A stretch of DNA of 25,524 nt, taken from NCBI GenBank assembly GCA_937983015.1, contig CALKAK010000115.1:1-25524 (forward strand). The letters run 5' to 3'. The notes under the pieces were generated by a model. It was not told the origin of the DNA. It searched no databases and saw nothing but the letters and a program-made list of their open reading frames with translations. Within the stretch, counting starts at the first letter, position 1; each line of letters begins with the position of its first letter. The DNA is from an uncultured Bacillaceae bacterium (GTDB lineage: Bacteria > Bacillota > Bacilli > Bacillales > Caldibacillaceae). Shown here in pieces: positions 14,447 through 22,500 of this stretch. A program made the position numbers and the translations under genes.

Positions 14447-15511
14447 TTATTCTTGAGCCTTTAATGTCAGTAAATATTCGGCGAGCGCATCCAGCTCTTC
14501 ATCTGTGAAATTGGCCCGATCGTACATCTTGTTCCCTGGCTTAAATTCTCCGGGATTTTGAATCCACTTTTTAATATTTTCCTTATTGAACTCGAGAAAA
14601 CCAGCGACAGTTGTGCGATTGCCGAAGTCGGCTAAGTTTGGTGCAAGTCTCGCTTCATAAGGACGGGTATCATCTGGCGTGATAGCATGGCATGCGATGC
14701 AGCTATTCGCTTCGAATAATTCTTTTCCGTATTTTGCCACATCGGTTTCCGGCTCTTTCTCTTCGTAATTTTGCATCGCGCTTACCCAGGCGTCAAATTC
14801 ATCCCGTGGTAAAGCGACAACCTTAAAATCCATCAACGCGTGAGAAGGACCGCATAATTCAGCACACTTTCCATAGAAGATATTGCCAACTTCTTCAGCC
14901 TTTTCCGAATCAAAAACAAGGAAAAATGTGTTTTCATTATCCGTGTTCACATCCATTTTTCCACCAGCGGCCGGAACCCAGAAGGAGTGCTTAACATCAG
15001 ATGCCAATAAATTAAAGTACACGCGTTCATCCGTCGGAACGACGAGATCCTGAGAAGTGACGATACCATAATCAGGATATTCAAATTCCCACCAATATTG
15101 ATGGGCACGGACATTGATCACGACCGCTTCCCGTTCTCCCTGGGCGTTCACCTTATGCATCCCACTTGTATCCCCGAGATAGAACGTTGCGATGACCGTT
15201 GGAATCGCCAGAATCGTCAGTAATATGATGGGAATCGTGGTCCAAACAACTTCGAGTTTATTGCTGCCTTCCACCTGTTCCGGAATCTCGTTTTCATTTT
15301 CTTTGTTACGACGGAAACGAATTAAAACGATCGTATAGATAATGACAACTGTAGAAATGACGAGAACCATAATCGCGGTACTTAACAGCAACAAATTAAA
15401 TTGAATTTCCGCAACCTCACCCGCTGGATGTAGCGTCGATAGGTAGGGCTCTCCACATCCTGCCAAAAGTAGTGAGCTCAGAAATACAAGTGATAGCTGC
15501 CATTTTTTCAT
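14447..15511 (-). CDS. ctaC: Cytochrome caa3 oxidase subunit II with fused cytochrome c (CtaC)
   Basis: A 354-residue lipoprotein subunit II of the caa3 type, taking electrons from cytochrome c and carrying its own heme c. The signal peptide ends in a lipobox LAGC with Cys19. Two membrane helices follow (about 38-65 and 88-112). The cupredoxin domain holds the CuA site: His175, Cys216, Glu218, Cys220, His224 and Met227 (GKCAELCGPSHALM). The C-terminal cytochrome c domain binds heme through CIACH (271-275), with Met329 (GNKMYD) the probable axial ligand. ATG at 15511 follows AAAGGG. The 208-base gap between ctaB and ctaC holds two hairpins. All catalytic features are intact, so this is a working caa3, not a quinol oxidase. 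Confidence 0.97.
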   Translation of the reverse strand: MKKWQLSLVFLSSLLLAGCGEPYLSTLHPAGEVAEIQFNLLLLSTAIMVLVISTVVIIYTIVLIRFRRNKENENEIPEQVEGSNKLEVVWTTIPIILLTILAIPTVIATFYLGDTSGMHKVNAQGEREAVVINVRAHQYWWEFEYPDYGIVTSQDLVVPTDERVYFNLLASDVKHSFWVPAAGGKMDVNTDNENTFFLVFDSEKAEEVGNIFYGKCAELCGPSHALMDFKVVALPRDEFDAWVSAMQNYEEKEPETDVAKYGKELFEANSCIACHAITPDDTRPYEARLAPNLADFGNRTTVAGFLEFNKENIKKWIQNPGEFKPGNKMYDRANFTDEELDALAEYLLTLKAQE

Positions 15512-15719
15512 TTACCCTTTTCCCCCTTTGTTTGCCGTAACGAGTTAAATTATTTTGATAAAATGTTCTAATAGGAATATTCCGAATTATTGGCGCGCAT
15601 TTCCACATCGTTTCCAATGTGGAAATGGTGTAAACAGAAGAAAGTGACACGTTTTCTCGCTGAATCACACCCTTCTGTCACTTCTTATGAAACTGTTATG
15701 ATAAAAAAATATTAACCAC
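15512..15719 (-). promoter_or_regulatory. ctaB-ctaC intergenic region with two hairpins
   Basis: In the minus-strand transcript two stems precede ctaC. The first pairs AAGAAGTGACA (about 15687-15676) with TGTCACTTTCTT (15649-15638), with one bulged T and a loop of about 26 bases. The second is a perfect 11-bp inverted repeat (15617-15627 with 15598-15608) with an 8-base loop. Neither is followed by a T-run, so they are not ordinary terminators. They could stabilise or mark a processing site that sets the ratio of ctaB to ctaC-F message, or bind a regulator. Confidence 0.6.
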
Positions 15720-16643
15720 TTACACTAAAGTAAATATAATCATCGACACAAACAATACAGTCAAATAATTTAGGGAATAGACGAACATTTTCGCTGCCCA
15801 TTTTTGATCGTCAACTTTTCGATAATTGTAAAGACCGGTAAACAGCCAGCCGAGTGTTAGTACCGTTGCGAGCACGATGAATCCAAGTCCGAGTTCAAAG
15901 AGGTAAAACGGTAATGGTAACAAACAGAGCACCCAGATCATAATCTGCCTTTTCGTAACGGCGTTTCCATAAACTGCCGGCAACATTGGTACTCCGGCTT
16001 TCCGGTAATCATCCGCTTTGCGCATAGCCAGTGCTAAAAAATGTGGCGGTTGCCAGATAAACATGATCAAGAACAATACCCAGGCAACGATATGCAACTC
16101 GCTATCGATCACAGCCCAGCCAATCAATGGCGGGACCGCTCCAGAAAAGCTGCCGATCACCGTGTTCAATGTAAACCTGCGCTTCGACCATATCGTATAT
16201 AAGACGACATAGGCAAAGGCACCGAATAAACCGATGAACCCAGCGGTTAGGGATGCTTGAAAGAGAAACAGCGTTCCGATAATCAAGAAGGCAATTCCTA
16301 AAGTTAGTATGAAGCTTGTTGAAAATCGTCCGGTAACGGTCGGACGGTGTTTGGTTCGGCCCATAAGATAATCGATATCGCGATCCAGATAATTGTTTAA
16401 TGTGGCCGAGCCGGCGATTACGAAAAATGTTCCCGCAAGACCAAAAAGGATCTTATCCATATATGCGAAAAAATGTGAGAGCATCCCGTTATAAAATAAG
16501 GCTAACCACATTCCGGCAAAAGCCGTGATCATGTTTGAATTGATGATCCCTATTTTAATTAACGCTAAAAAATCCTTCACTACAGAGGACTTGGGATTTT
16601 TATCATTTTTCAAAGTCTCCGATGCGTAGTTAACATTCCCCAC
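15720..16643 (-). CDS. ctaB: Protoheme IX farnesyltransferase (heme O synthase, CtaB)
   Basis: A 307-residue membrane enzyme that adds a farnesyl group to protoheme to give heme O, the precursor of heme A. It has about nine membrane segments and both prenyltransferase acidic motifs: NNYLDRDIDYLMGRTKHRP (near residue 87) and ADDYRKAGVPMLP (near 210). The start is GTG at 16643 with AGGGGTGG seven bases upstream. It is divergent from ctaA, the next enzyme of the pathway, across a 339-base A+T-rich region, and lies upstream of ctaC on the same strand. Confidence 0.95.
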   Translation of the reverse strand: MGNVNYASETLKNDKNPKSSVVKDFLALIKIGIINSNMITAFAGMWLALFYNGMLSHFFAYMDKILFGLAGTFFVIAGSATLNNYLDRDIDYLMGRTKHRPTVTGRFSTSFILTLGIAFLIIGTLFLFQASLTAGFIGLFGAFAYVVLYTIWSKRRFTLNTVIGSFSGAVPPLIGWAVIDSELHIVAWVLFLIMFIWQPPHFLALAMRKADDYRKAGVPMLPAVYGNAVTKRQIMIWVLCLLPLPFYLFELGLGFIVLATVLTLGWLFTGLYNYRKVDDQKWAAKMFVYSLNYLTVLFVSMIIFTLV

Positions 16644-16982
16644 TTCAATTCCACCCCTTTTTGTTGAAACCGCTACTTTTACTATACAAAAAACCGAAAA
16701 ATATATCTAATATAAAGAGTCGGGGTGGCTGTTGTCGGTATATTTTGTTTTCCTTTTTTTCTGACAATATTCTAAATTATATTAAAACATAAATAAATAT
16801 TTTTTGTTAAATAAATTTGACTACTTTTTGTCTAATTTGTGACAAAAAAGCCTGGCACGTATGAATTACTTTTATAATAATTATAATTTATTTCCTTTTT
16901 GCTAATTTATTTACTATAATAATATTAAAAATATAATTACAAAATTGTCAAATCTCCGACAACTTATAAGAGGGTGAAGAAA
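16644..16982. promoter_or_regulatory. Divergent ctaB/ctaA control region
   Basis: This 339-base stretch is very A+T rich and must hold promoters for ctaB (minus) and ctaA (plus). A perfect 8-bp inverted repeat, TTTTTGTC with GACAAAAA (16825-16832 and 16841-16848, 8-base spacer), includes TTTGTGAC, which resembles a ResD-type half-site; its core TTGT-N10-ACAA is also like redox-repressor (Rex) sites. Several TATAAT-like words occur (near 16872 on the plus strand), but no -35 stands out, so exact promoters are not called. In B. subtilis this region is the target of ResD. Confidence 0.55.
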
Positions 16983-17945
16983 TTGTACATACGCCCGGGG
17001 CTAAAAAGACTGGCTGTTATCGCCACCATCGGTATGTTCCTGTTGATTTTAGGTGGCGCCCTTGTTACGAAAACAGGATCAGGGGACGGTTGTGGAACAT
17101 CGTGGCCCCTTTGTAAAGGACGGCTAATACCGGATGAAATCTCCGCGGAAACGTTGATCGAAGCAAGCCACCGGATCAGCACATTAATCGTTTTATTCGT
17201 CGTGATCATTTTCGCCTATCGAAGCTGGAGAGAACTTGGCCATCTGCAGGAAACGAAGGCCTTTATCTTCCTTGGTATCATCTTTTTTATCGTGCAAAGC
17301 CTGGTCGGTGCTGCACGAGTGATTTGGGGGCATGCGGATTTTGTTCTTGCCCTACATTTCGGCATTTCACTAATTTCCTTTGCCGCTGTCTTTCTATTAG
17401 CGATGTTCATTTTCGAAAAGGAACGCAACTGGAAAACGGAAAGGCTTGGATTTTCAAAATCTTATAAAATCCATACGCTCGGGATTATTATTTATTGCTT
17501 TATCGTTATCTATTCCGGAGCTTTTGTTCAACATACAAAATCCAGCATGATCTGTCCGGATTGGCCCCTTTGTCGTAACAAAGCGATCGGACTGCCGCTC
17601 AATTTTCACGAATGGGTCCAGATGGGCCATCGCTTTCTAGCGGGATTACTATTTCTCTGGATCATTTCCATGTTCGCTTACGTTCGACGCAATTATCGGG
17701 AATATCGAGTTATTTACATCGGTTGGCTATGGAATGCGGTTTTCATTTCACTGCAAGTGCTTTCCGGCGCCCTTGTCATCTACAGTAACATCAATCTATA
17801 TATTTCCTTACTCCATGCGTTCTTGATCACGTGTCTTTTCGGAACTCTTAGCTATATGGGCTTTCTCGTTTACCGGAATCGTAAAGAAACGGTCATAACT
17901 TCCGTTCGGCATTTTTCCGCAACAAAGGAAAAAGTCTCTTGGTAA
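16983..17945 (+). CDS. ctaA: Heme A synthase CtaA
   Basis: A 320-residue membrane enzyme oxidising heme O to heme A. Eight membrane helices are visible in two similar halves, each with its conserved parts: GGALVTKTGSGDGCGTSWPL with a cysteine pair (CGTSWPLC) and EASHRI with a heme-ligand histidine in the first half; ALHFGISLISFA between; a second pair (CPDWPLC) and MGHR, then LLHAFL in the second. I take TTG at 16983 as the start because GAGGGTGA lies eight bases upstream; the GTG at 16974 lies within that ribosome site. It is divergent from ctaB and is followed by a compact hairpin and a terminator. Confidence 0.94.
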   Translation: MYIRPGLKRLAVIATIGMFLLILGGALVTKTGSGDGCGTSWPLCKGRLIPDEISAETLIEASHRISTLIVLFVVIIFAYRSWRELGHLQETKAFIFLGIIFFIVQSLVGAARVIWGHADFVLALHFGISLISFAAVFLLAMFIFEKERNWKTERLGFSKSYKIHTLGIIIYCFIVIYSGAFVQHTKSSMICPDWPLCRNKAIGLPLNFHEWVQMGHRFLAGLLFLWIISMFAYVRRNYREYRVIYIGWLWNAVFISLQVLSGALVIYSNINLYISLLHAFLITCLFGTLSYMGFLVYRNRKETVITSVRHFSATKEKVSW

Positions 17946-17959
17946 AGGATACCTTTACC
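17941..17959 (+). other. Compact hairpin overlapping the ctaA stop codon
   Basis: GGTAAAGG-ATA-CCTTTACC is a perfect 8-bp inverted repeat with a 3-base loop. It includes the TAA stop of ctaA and lies 15 bases before the terminator stem. It has no T-run of its own. Confidence 0.6.
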
Positions 17960-17972
17960 TCAACCTCACAAT

Positions 17973-18006
17973 GCGGGATGGGTAACGCTCCTGTCCCGTT
18001 TTTTAT
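17973..18006 (+). terminator. Terminator after ctaA
   Basis: CGGGA (17974-17978) pairs with TCCCG (17994-17998), with extra G/C pairing possible inside, followed by a T-run. Confidence 0.75.
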
Positions 18007-18237
18007 TTACTTATGGTCAGCTTTCGTTCGGTTAACTCCCTTTTCATTCGCCCCTTTTCAAGGAAGAATCCCCTTTGCACGAGCGATGTCGATGGCGCCT
18101 CAGATGATATCGCGAACAGATACTCGTGAAGGAGTTCATTAACTTTTCCGCGACGTTCCATGTACAGGTCCTTTCACCCTTCAAGTTCCCCCTGAATCGG
18201 AAGTACCGAAATCGTTCTCATGCCGGATCCATTCACT
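18007..18237. other. Non-coding or decayed stretch between ctaA and the Mn catalase gene
   Basis: No convincing gene. On the minus strand a 52-codon frame (18161 to 18003) starts MERRGKVNELLHEYLFAISS with AAAGGA seven bases before its ATG, but it runs into the ctaA terminator and resembles nothing I know. Another minus frame reads GMRTISVLPIQGELEG and then stops. The base composition is coding-like rather than A+T rich, which suggests a decayed gene. Confidence 0.35.
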
Positions 18238-18292
18238 AAAAAAACTCCCCTTGCATGTAAACAGATTGCACCTGTTTACAGCAAGGGGAGTT
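18238..18292 (-). terminator. Long-stem terminator after the Mn catalase gene
   Basis: Two paired segments (12 bp and 9 bp, separated by one bulged base) make a 21-bp stem between 18243 and 18292 with a 7-base loop, followed on the minus strand by a run of T. It is unusually long for a terminator. Confidence 0.88.
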
Positions 18293-18319
18293 GTTCCGTT
18301 TCCTTATGCAGCCGTTATT

Positions 18320-19219
18320 TTAGCGAATATTGGCCGCGTCTTTGAGCCGTTCATAAATTCTTTCGAAGTCATCCGGATCGATTCCCGGTGCGAATTCTTC
18401 TTCAACCTCCGGAAGATCCGGAATTTCAAAGCCTTCCGGTGCTCCTTTGATGACTTCGACTTCGGAACCATCATCCGGATGGGTTCCTGTCCAGATCTTG
18501 GCGATATCTTCGTAATCGGAATCGCTCCATGTATAGAGACGGCGATGCCAACCCATTTCCATATATTTTCTTGCGTAATCAAATTTGGAGTTATCGAGGC
18601 TCGGAATCGGTAACATCTTGGTGAGATCGATACCCGTAATCTTTTCGATCGCTTTAGCATAAGCTACTGTGTGCACGCCACCACGTACGAGGAGATAGCC
18701 GATCATTTCAAGAGCGACTGGGTTATCCGTCATTTCATAAACACGCATCTTATGGGTTCTGGCACCGATTTCCAGGAAGAAGTTGTGGAGTAAATCCAAA
18801 AGGAGGTTGCCGCTGTTGAATACATAGTCACCTGTCCACGGTCTCCCCATAGAATCGAACGGTTTGGCGGTTTGTGCCGTATCGATAAAGTGATAGGTGT
18901 TTCGTGACTCCTTGCCTTTTTCGAGCGGTTTCTTATCTGGAGCAGCCGGTTCTGTTGAGCCGACGAGGAGCAAGTTGACGGTGTTGGCAACCAATTCGAC
19001 ATGACCGACTTCTTCAGCGGTAATGCTAGCTACTAAATCATAGAAAGGTTTATATTTTTTCTTCTGCCGGAAGTTAAAGGACTGGAATAAGTAGTTGTTC
19101 AGTGTGGACATTTCGCCGAAGCGGCCACCAAGCAGTTCTTGAACTGCGGCTGCAGCATTCGGATCAGCATGTTCTGGTTTAGGTAATTCAATCGGAAGTC
19201 GGTTATACCGTTTAAACAT
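18320..19219 (-). CDS. Manganese (non-heme) catalase
   Basis: A 299-residue dimanganese catalase that breaks down hydrogen peroxide without heme. It has the four-helix ferritin-like core, and its metal ligands align with those of the Lactobacillus plantarum enzyme: Glu36 (RFGEMSTL), Glu70 and His73 (AEEVGHVE), Glu150 (FFLEIGA) and His183 (GGVHTVAYAKA). The acidic C-terminal tail (about residues 250-299) is also typical of long-form bacterial Mn catalases, unlike the shorter spore coat protein CotJC. ATG at 19219 follows AAGGGGG. It is a single-gene unit with its own promoter and a strong terminator. In B. subtilis no such gene lies between ctaA and pycA, so it is an insertion relative to that order. 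Confidence 0.93.
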   Translation of the reverse strand: MFKRYNRLPIELPKPEHADPNAAAAVQELLGGRFGEMSTLNNYLFQSFNFRQKKKYKPFYDLVASITAEEVGHVELVANTVNLLLVGSTEPAAPDKKPLEKGKESRNTYHFIDTAQTAKPFDSMGRPWTGDYVFNSGNLLLDLLHNFFLEIGARTHKMRVYEMTDNPVALEMIGYLLVRGGVHTVAYAKAIEKITGIDLTKMLPIPSLDNSKFDYARKYMEMGWHRRLYTWSDSDYEDIAKIWTGTHPDDGSEVEVIKGAPEGFEIPDLPEVEEEFAPGIDPDDFERIYERLKDAANIR

Positions 19220-19267
19220 ACTTATCCCCCTTGTACTTATTTTTTATTTAAAATCATTTTTATCTAG

Positions 19268-19300
19268 TTATTATTATAATATTTTCTGCCATCCAGTCAA
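19268..19300 (-). promoter_or_regulatory. Mn catalase promoter with overlapping PerR/Fur-like box
   Basis: Minus-strand -35 TTGACT (19300-19295), a 16-base spacer and -10 TATAAT (19278-19273). A 7-1-7 near-palindrome TTATTATTATAATAT (19268-19282) covers the -10 and matches 12 of 14 defined positions of the B. subtilis PerR consensus (TTATAATNATTATAA). Peroxide-responsive control of a catalase is reasonable, but such matches are easier to find in A+T-rich DNA. Confidence 0.55.
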
Positions 19301-19426
19301 TCTATTAAACTCATATTTCAAAGATCGTTCAAAATGTTAACAAAATGTTGAAAACCTTGTCGTCCCTTTGAATGTACAACGTTGTAAACATACGGATTCT
19401 CTTTTTACGAACTATTAAACTTCCTT

Positions 19427-19482
19427 ATTATCATTTATAAGATTTTATTATCATTTAAAACACCTTAAAAGATTATCATTTA
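19427..19482. repeat. Three copies of ATTATCATTTA upstream of the Mn catalase gene
   Basis: The 11-mer occurs at 19427-19437, 19447-19457 and 19472-19482, start-to-start distances 20 and 25 bases. On the minus strand each contains TGATAAT, the half-site of Fur-family boxes, all in the same direction. They lie between the pycA terminator and the catalase promoter. Confidence 0.7.
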
Positions 19483-19515
19483 GGTTTATGCTATTGAGAA
19501 TGAACCGCTTTGCAT

Positions 19516-19555
19516 TCAAAAAAAAGCGATCCAGCCAGATCGATCGCTGGATCGC
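19516..19555 (-). terminator. Terminator after pycA
   Basis: A perfect 10-bp stem (GCGATCCAGC with GCTGGATCGC, 10-base loop) is followed by eight T on the minus strand, a few bases after the pycA stop. Confidence 0.92.
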
Positions 19556-19562
19556 ATATGAT

Positions 19563-22500
19563 TTAGCGTAATTCGATTAATAAATCACCCTGGCTAATCG
19601 CCTCTCCAGGTTCAACGTAAATCTTTTCTACGGTACCGGATACTGGTGCCTGGATCGTGGTTTCCATTTTCATCGCTTCCGTGATCACCAGGTGATCTCC
19701 CTGTTTAACAGTATCCCCTTCTTCCACGAGCACTTTTACGACGGTTCCCGGCATGGTAGCTCCGACATGGAATTCATTCTGTTGGTCGGCTTTCGGTTTT
19801 TCTACTAGATCGCTTTCGACACTGAAATCTTTGATCGCCACTTCACGGGGTTGACCGTTCAATTCAAAGTAGACGATTCTCGTGCCATCCTTTTGTACTT
19901 GACCGATCGAAACGAGTTTAATGATCAAAGTTTTCCCTTTTTCGATTTCAACTTCCAGGGTCTCACCGATTCGCATTCCGTATAAAAAGGTCGGTGTATC
20001 CAGAACGGATAAATCACCATAACGGTTAACGGCTTTTAAATAATCGAGGAAAACATCCGGGTACAGGGCATAGGCGACCGCATCAAAGTCCGTAGGTTCT
20101 CGCTGCATCAATGGCCGAAGTTTTTCTTTCACTTCGGCAAAATTTACCGGCTCCAGTAACTTACCGGCCCGGTCCTTCAATACTTCCCGACCTTTCAAAA
20201 CGACCTTTTGCAGGTGTTCCGGGAAACCACCATGCGGGATGCCGATATACCCTTGGAAGAATTCGATGACGGAATTCGGGAAGTTGATCTGCATTCCTTT
20301 TTCCAGCACATCTTCTTCGGTCAAATCGTTCTGAACCATAAATAAAGCCATATCCCCCACGACTTTGGAGGAAGGGGTGACTTTAACGATATCTCCGAAA
20401 AGCATATTAACGCGGCGGTACATATCCTGCAGTTCATCCCAGCGATGCAATAGTCCGACCGCTTTTGCCTGCTGCTGGAGATTGCTGTACTGTCCACCCG
20501 GCATTTCGAACTCATACACTTCCGGTAACGGTGCCTTTAATCCACTTTCGAAATTTTTATAATACTGGCGGACATCTTCCCAATATTTACTGATCTCATT
20601 CAGAGCATGGATATCCACCTGTGGCTGGCGCGGTGTTCCTTCCAGAGCATAGTACAGGGTGCTTGCTCCGGGCTGTGATGTAAAACCGGCCATCGCACTG
20701 ATCGCCGTATCAACGATATCTACTCCGGCTTCGATCGCTCTCACATAGGTGTAAATTCCATTACCGCTTGTATCGTGGGTATGTAGATGGATCGGAATAT
20801 CGATCTTCTCTTTTAGTTCACTGACAAGACGGTAAGCTGCTTCCGGTTTTAACAATCCGGCCATATCTTTGATCGCGAGGATATGGGCTCCCTGGGCCTC
20901 TAATTCTTTGGCCAGATCCACATAATATTTGAGATCGTATTTGGCCCTTGTCGGATCAAGGAGATCGCCCGTATAGCAGATCGCAGCCTCGACAAGCTTT
21001 CCGGCGTCACGAACGGCTTCTATGGCCACTTCCATTCCTTTTACCCAGTTAAGGCTATCGAATATCCGGAAAACATCGATCCCGGCATCTGCTGCCAGCT
21101 TGGCGAACTCCCGAATCACATTGTCCGGATAGTTTTTATAGCCAACTGCGTTGGAACCGCGGAAAAGCATTTGGAACAGCACGTTCGGAATTTTCTCCCG
21201 CAACGTTAGCAAACGCTGCCACGGGTCCTCTCTTAAGAAACGATAGCTCACATCAAAGGTAGCCCCGCCCCACATTTCTAAAGAGAATAGTTCTGGCAAC
21301 AGGCGAGCCGTTTGCTCGCTAATCTTTACCATATCGAAACTACGCACTCGGGTTGCCAGTAACGATTGATGGGCATCCCGAAAAGTGGTGTCTGTAAGCA
21401 GTACCCGATCTTGTTTTTTGATCCAGTCAACGATCCCTTCAGGACCATAAGTATCAAAAATTTGTTTTGTACCGACGGGAGGATCAACCCGTTTTACTTT
21501 GGGCATCCGCGGCTTAGCATAAACGGGTTTTTCCACTTTGCCGATTCCGGGAAATCCATTGACGACGATATCGCCAATATAGGTCAACAGTTTTGTCGCC
21601 CGATCTTGACTTACTGGAAACTCAAACAATTCCGGCGTTTCATCGACAAAAGATGTATGGTTTTCACCGGAAATAAATTTTTCATGCTGGATCACATTGA
21701 CCAAAAACGGAATATTTGTCTTGATTCCCCGAATACGGAATTCCTGTAATGTACGGACCATTTTCCGCACCGCTTTTTCGAAGGTCATTGCGAAGGTAGA
21801 GACTTTCACTAACAAGGAATCGTAATACGGTGAGATGACCGCTCCCTGGAAGGCATTACCGGCATCGAGACGGACACCAAATCCACCGCTTGACCGATAG
21901 ACCGTGATCTTGCCTGTATCGGGCATAAAATTATTTAACGGATCTTCCGAAGTGATCCGGCACTGAATCGCGTAACCTCTAGTTGTGATATCTTCCTGTT
22001 TGGGAATGCCGATCTCAGGACCATGCAACGGATGGCCTTCTGCGATCAATATTTGCGCCTGGACGATATCGACACCGGTGATCAACTCGGTGATCGTATG
22101 TTCCACCTGGATTCGCGGGTTGACCTCGATAAAATAAAACTCATCTCCAGAAACGAGGAATTCCACCGTTCCGCAATTCGTAAAGCCGGCATCTTTCATA
22201 ATCTTCACGGCTGCCTGACAGATCTTCTCCCGCAATTCAGTGGATAAAGCTACACTCGGTGCAACTTCTACCAATTTTTGATGACGGCGCTGAACGGAAC
22301 AATCTCGCTCGTACAAGTGGACGATATTGCCATGGTGGTCGGCGAGAATTTGTACCTCAATATGTTTCGGGCGATCCAGATATTTTTCCACATAAACTTC
22401 ATCGCTGCCAAAAGAGGTTTTCGCTTCCGATTGGGCCACTCGTAAACTTTCAGCGATATCGTCTTGATTTTTGATGATCCGCATACCACGGCCACCACCA

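Noticed and set aside
16853..16875. TGGCAC resembling a sigma-54 -24 element upstream of ctaA
   Set aside because: The matching TTGC -12 element is missing at the required distance, and ctaA is not expected to use sigma-54.
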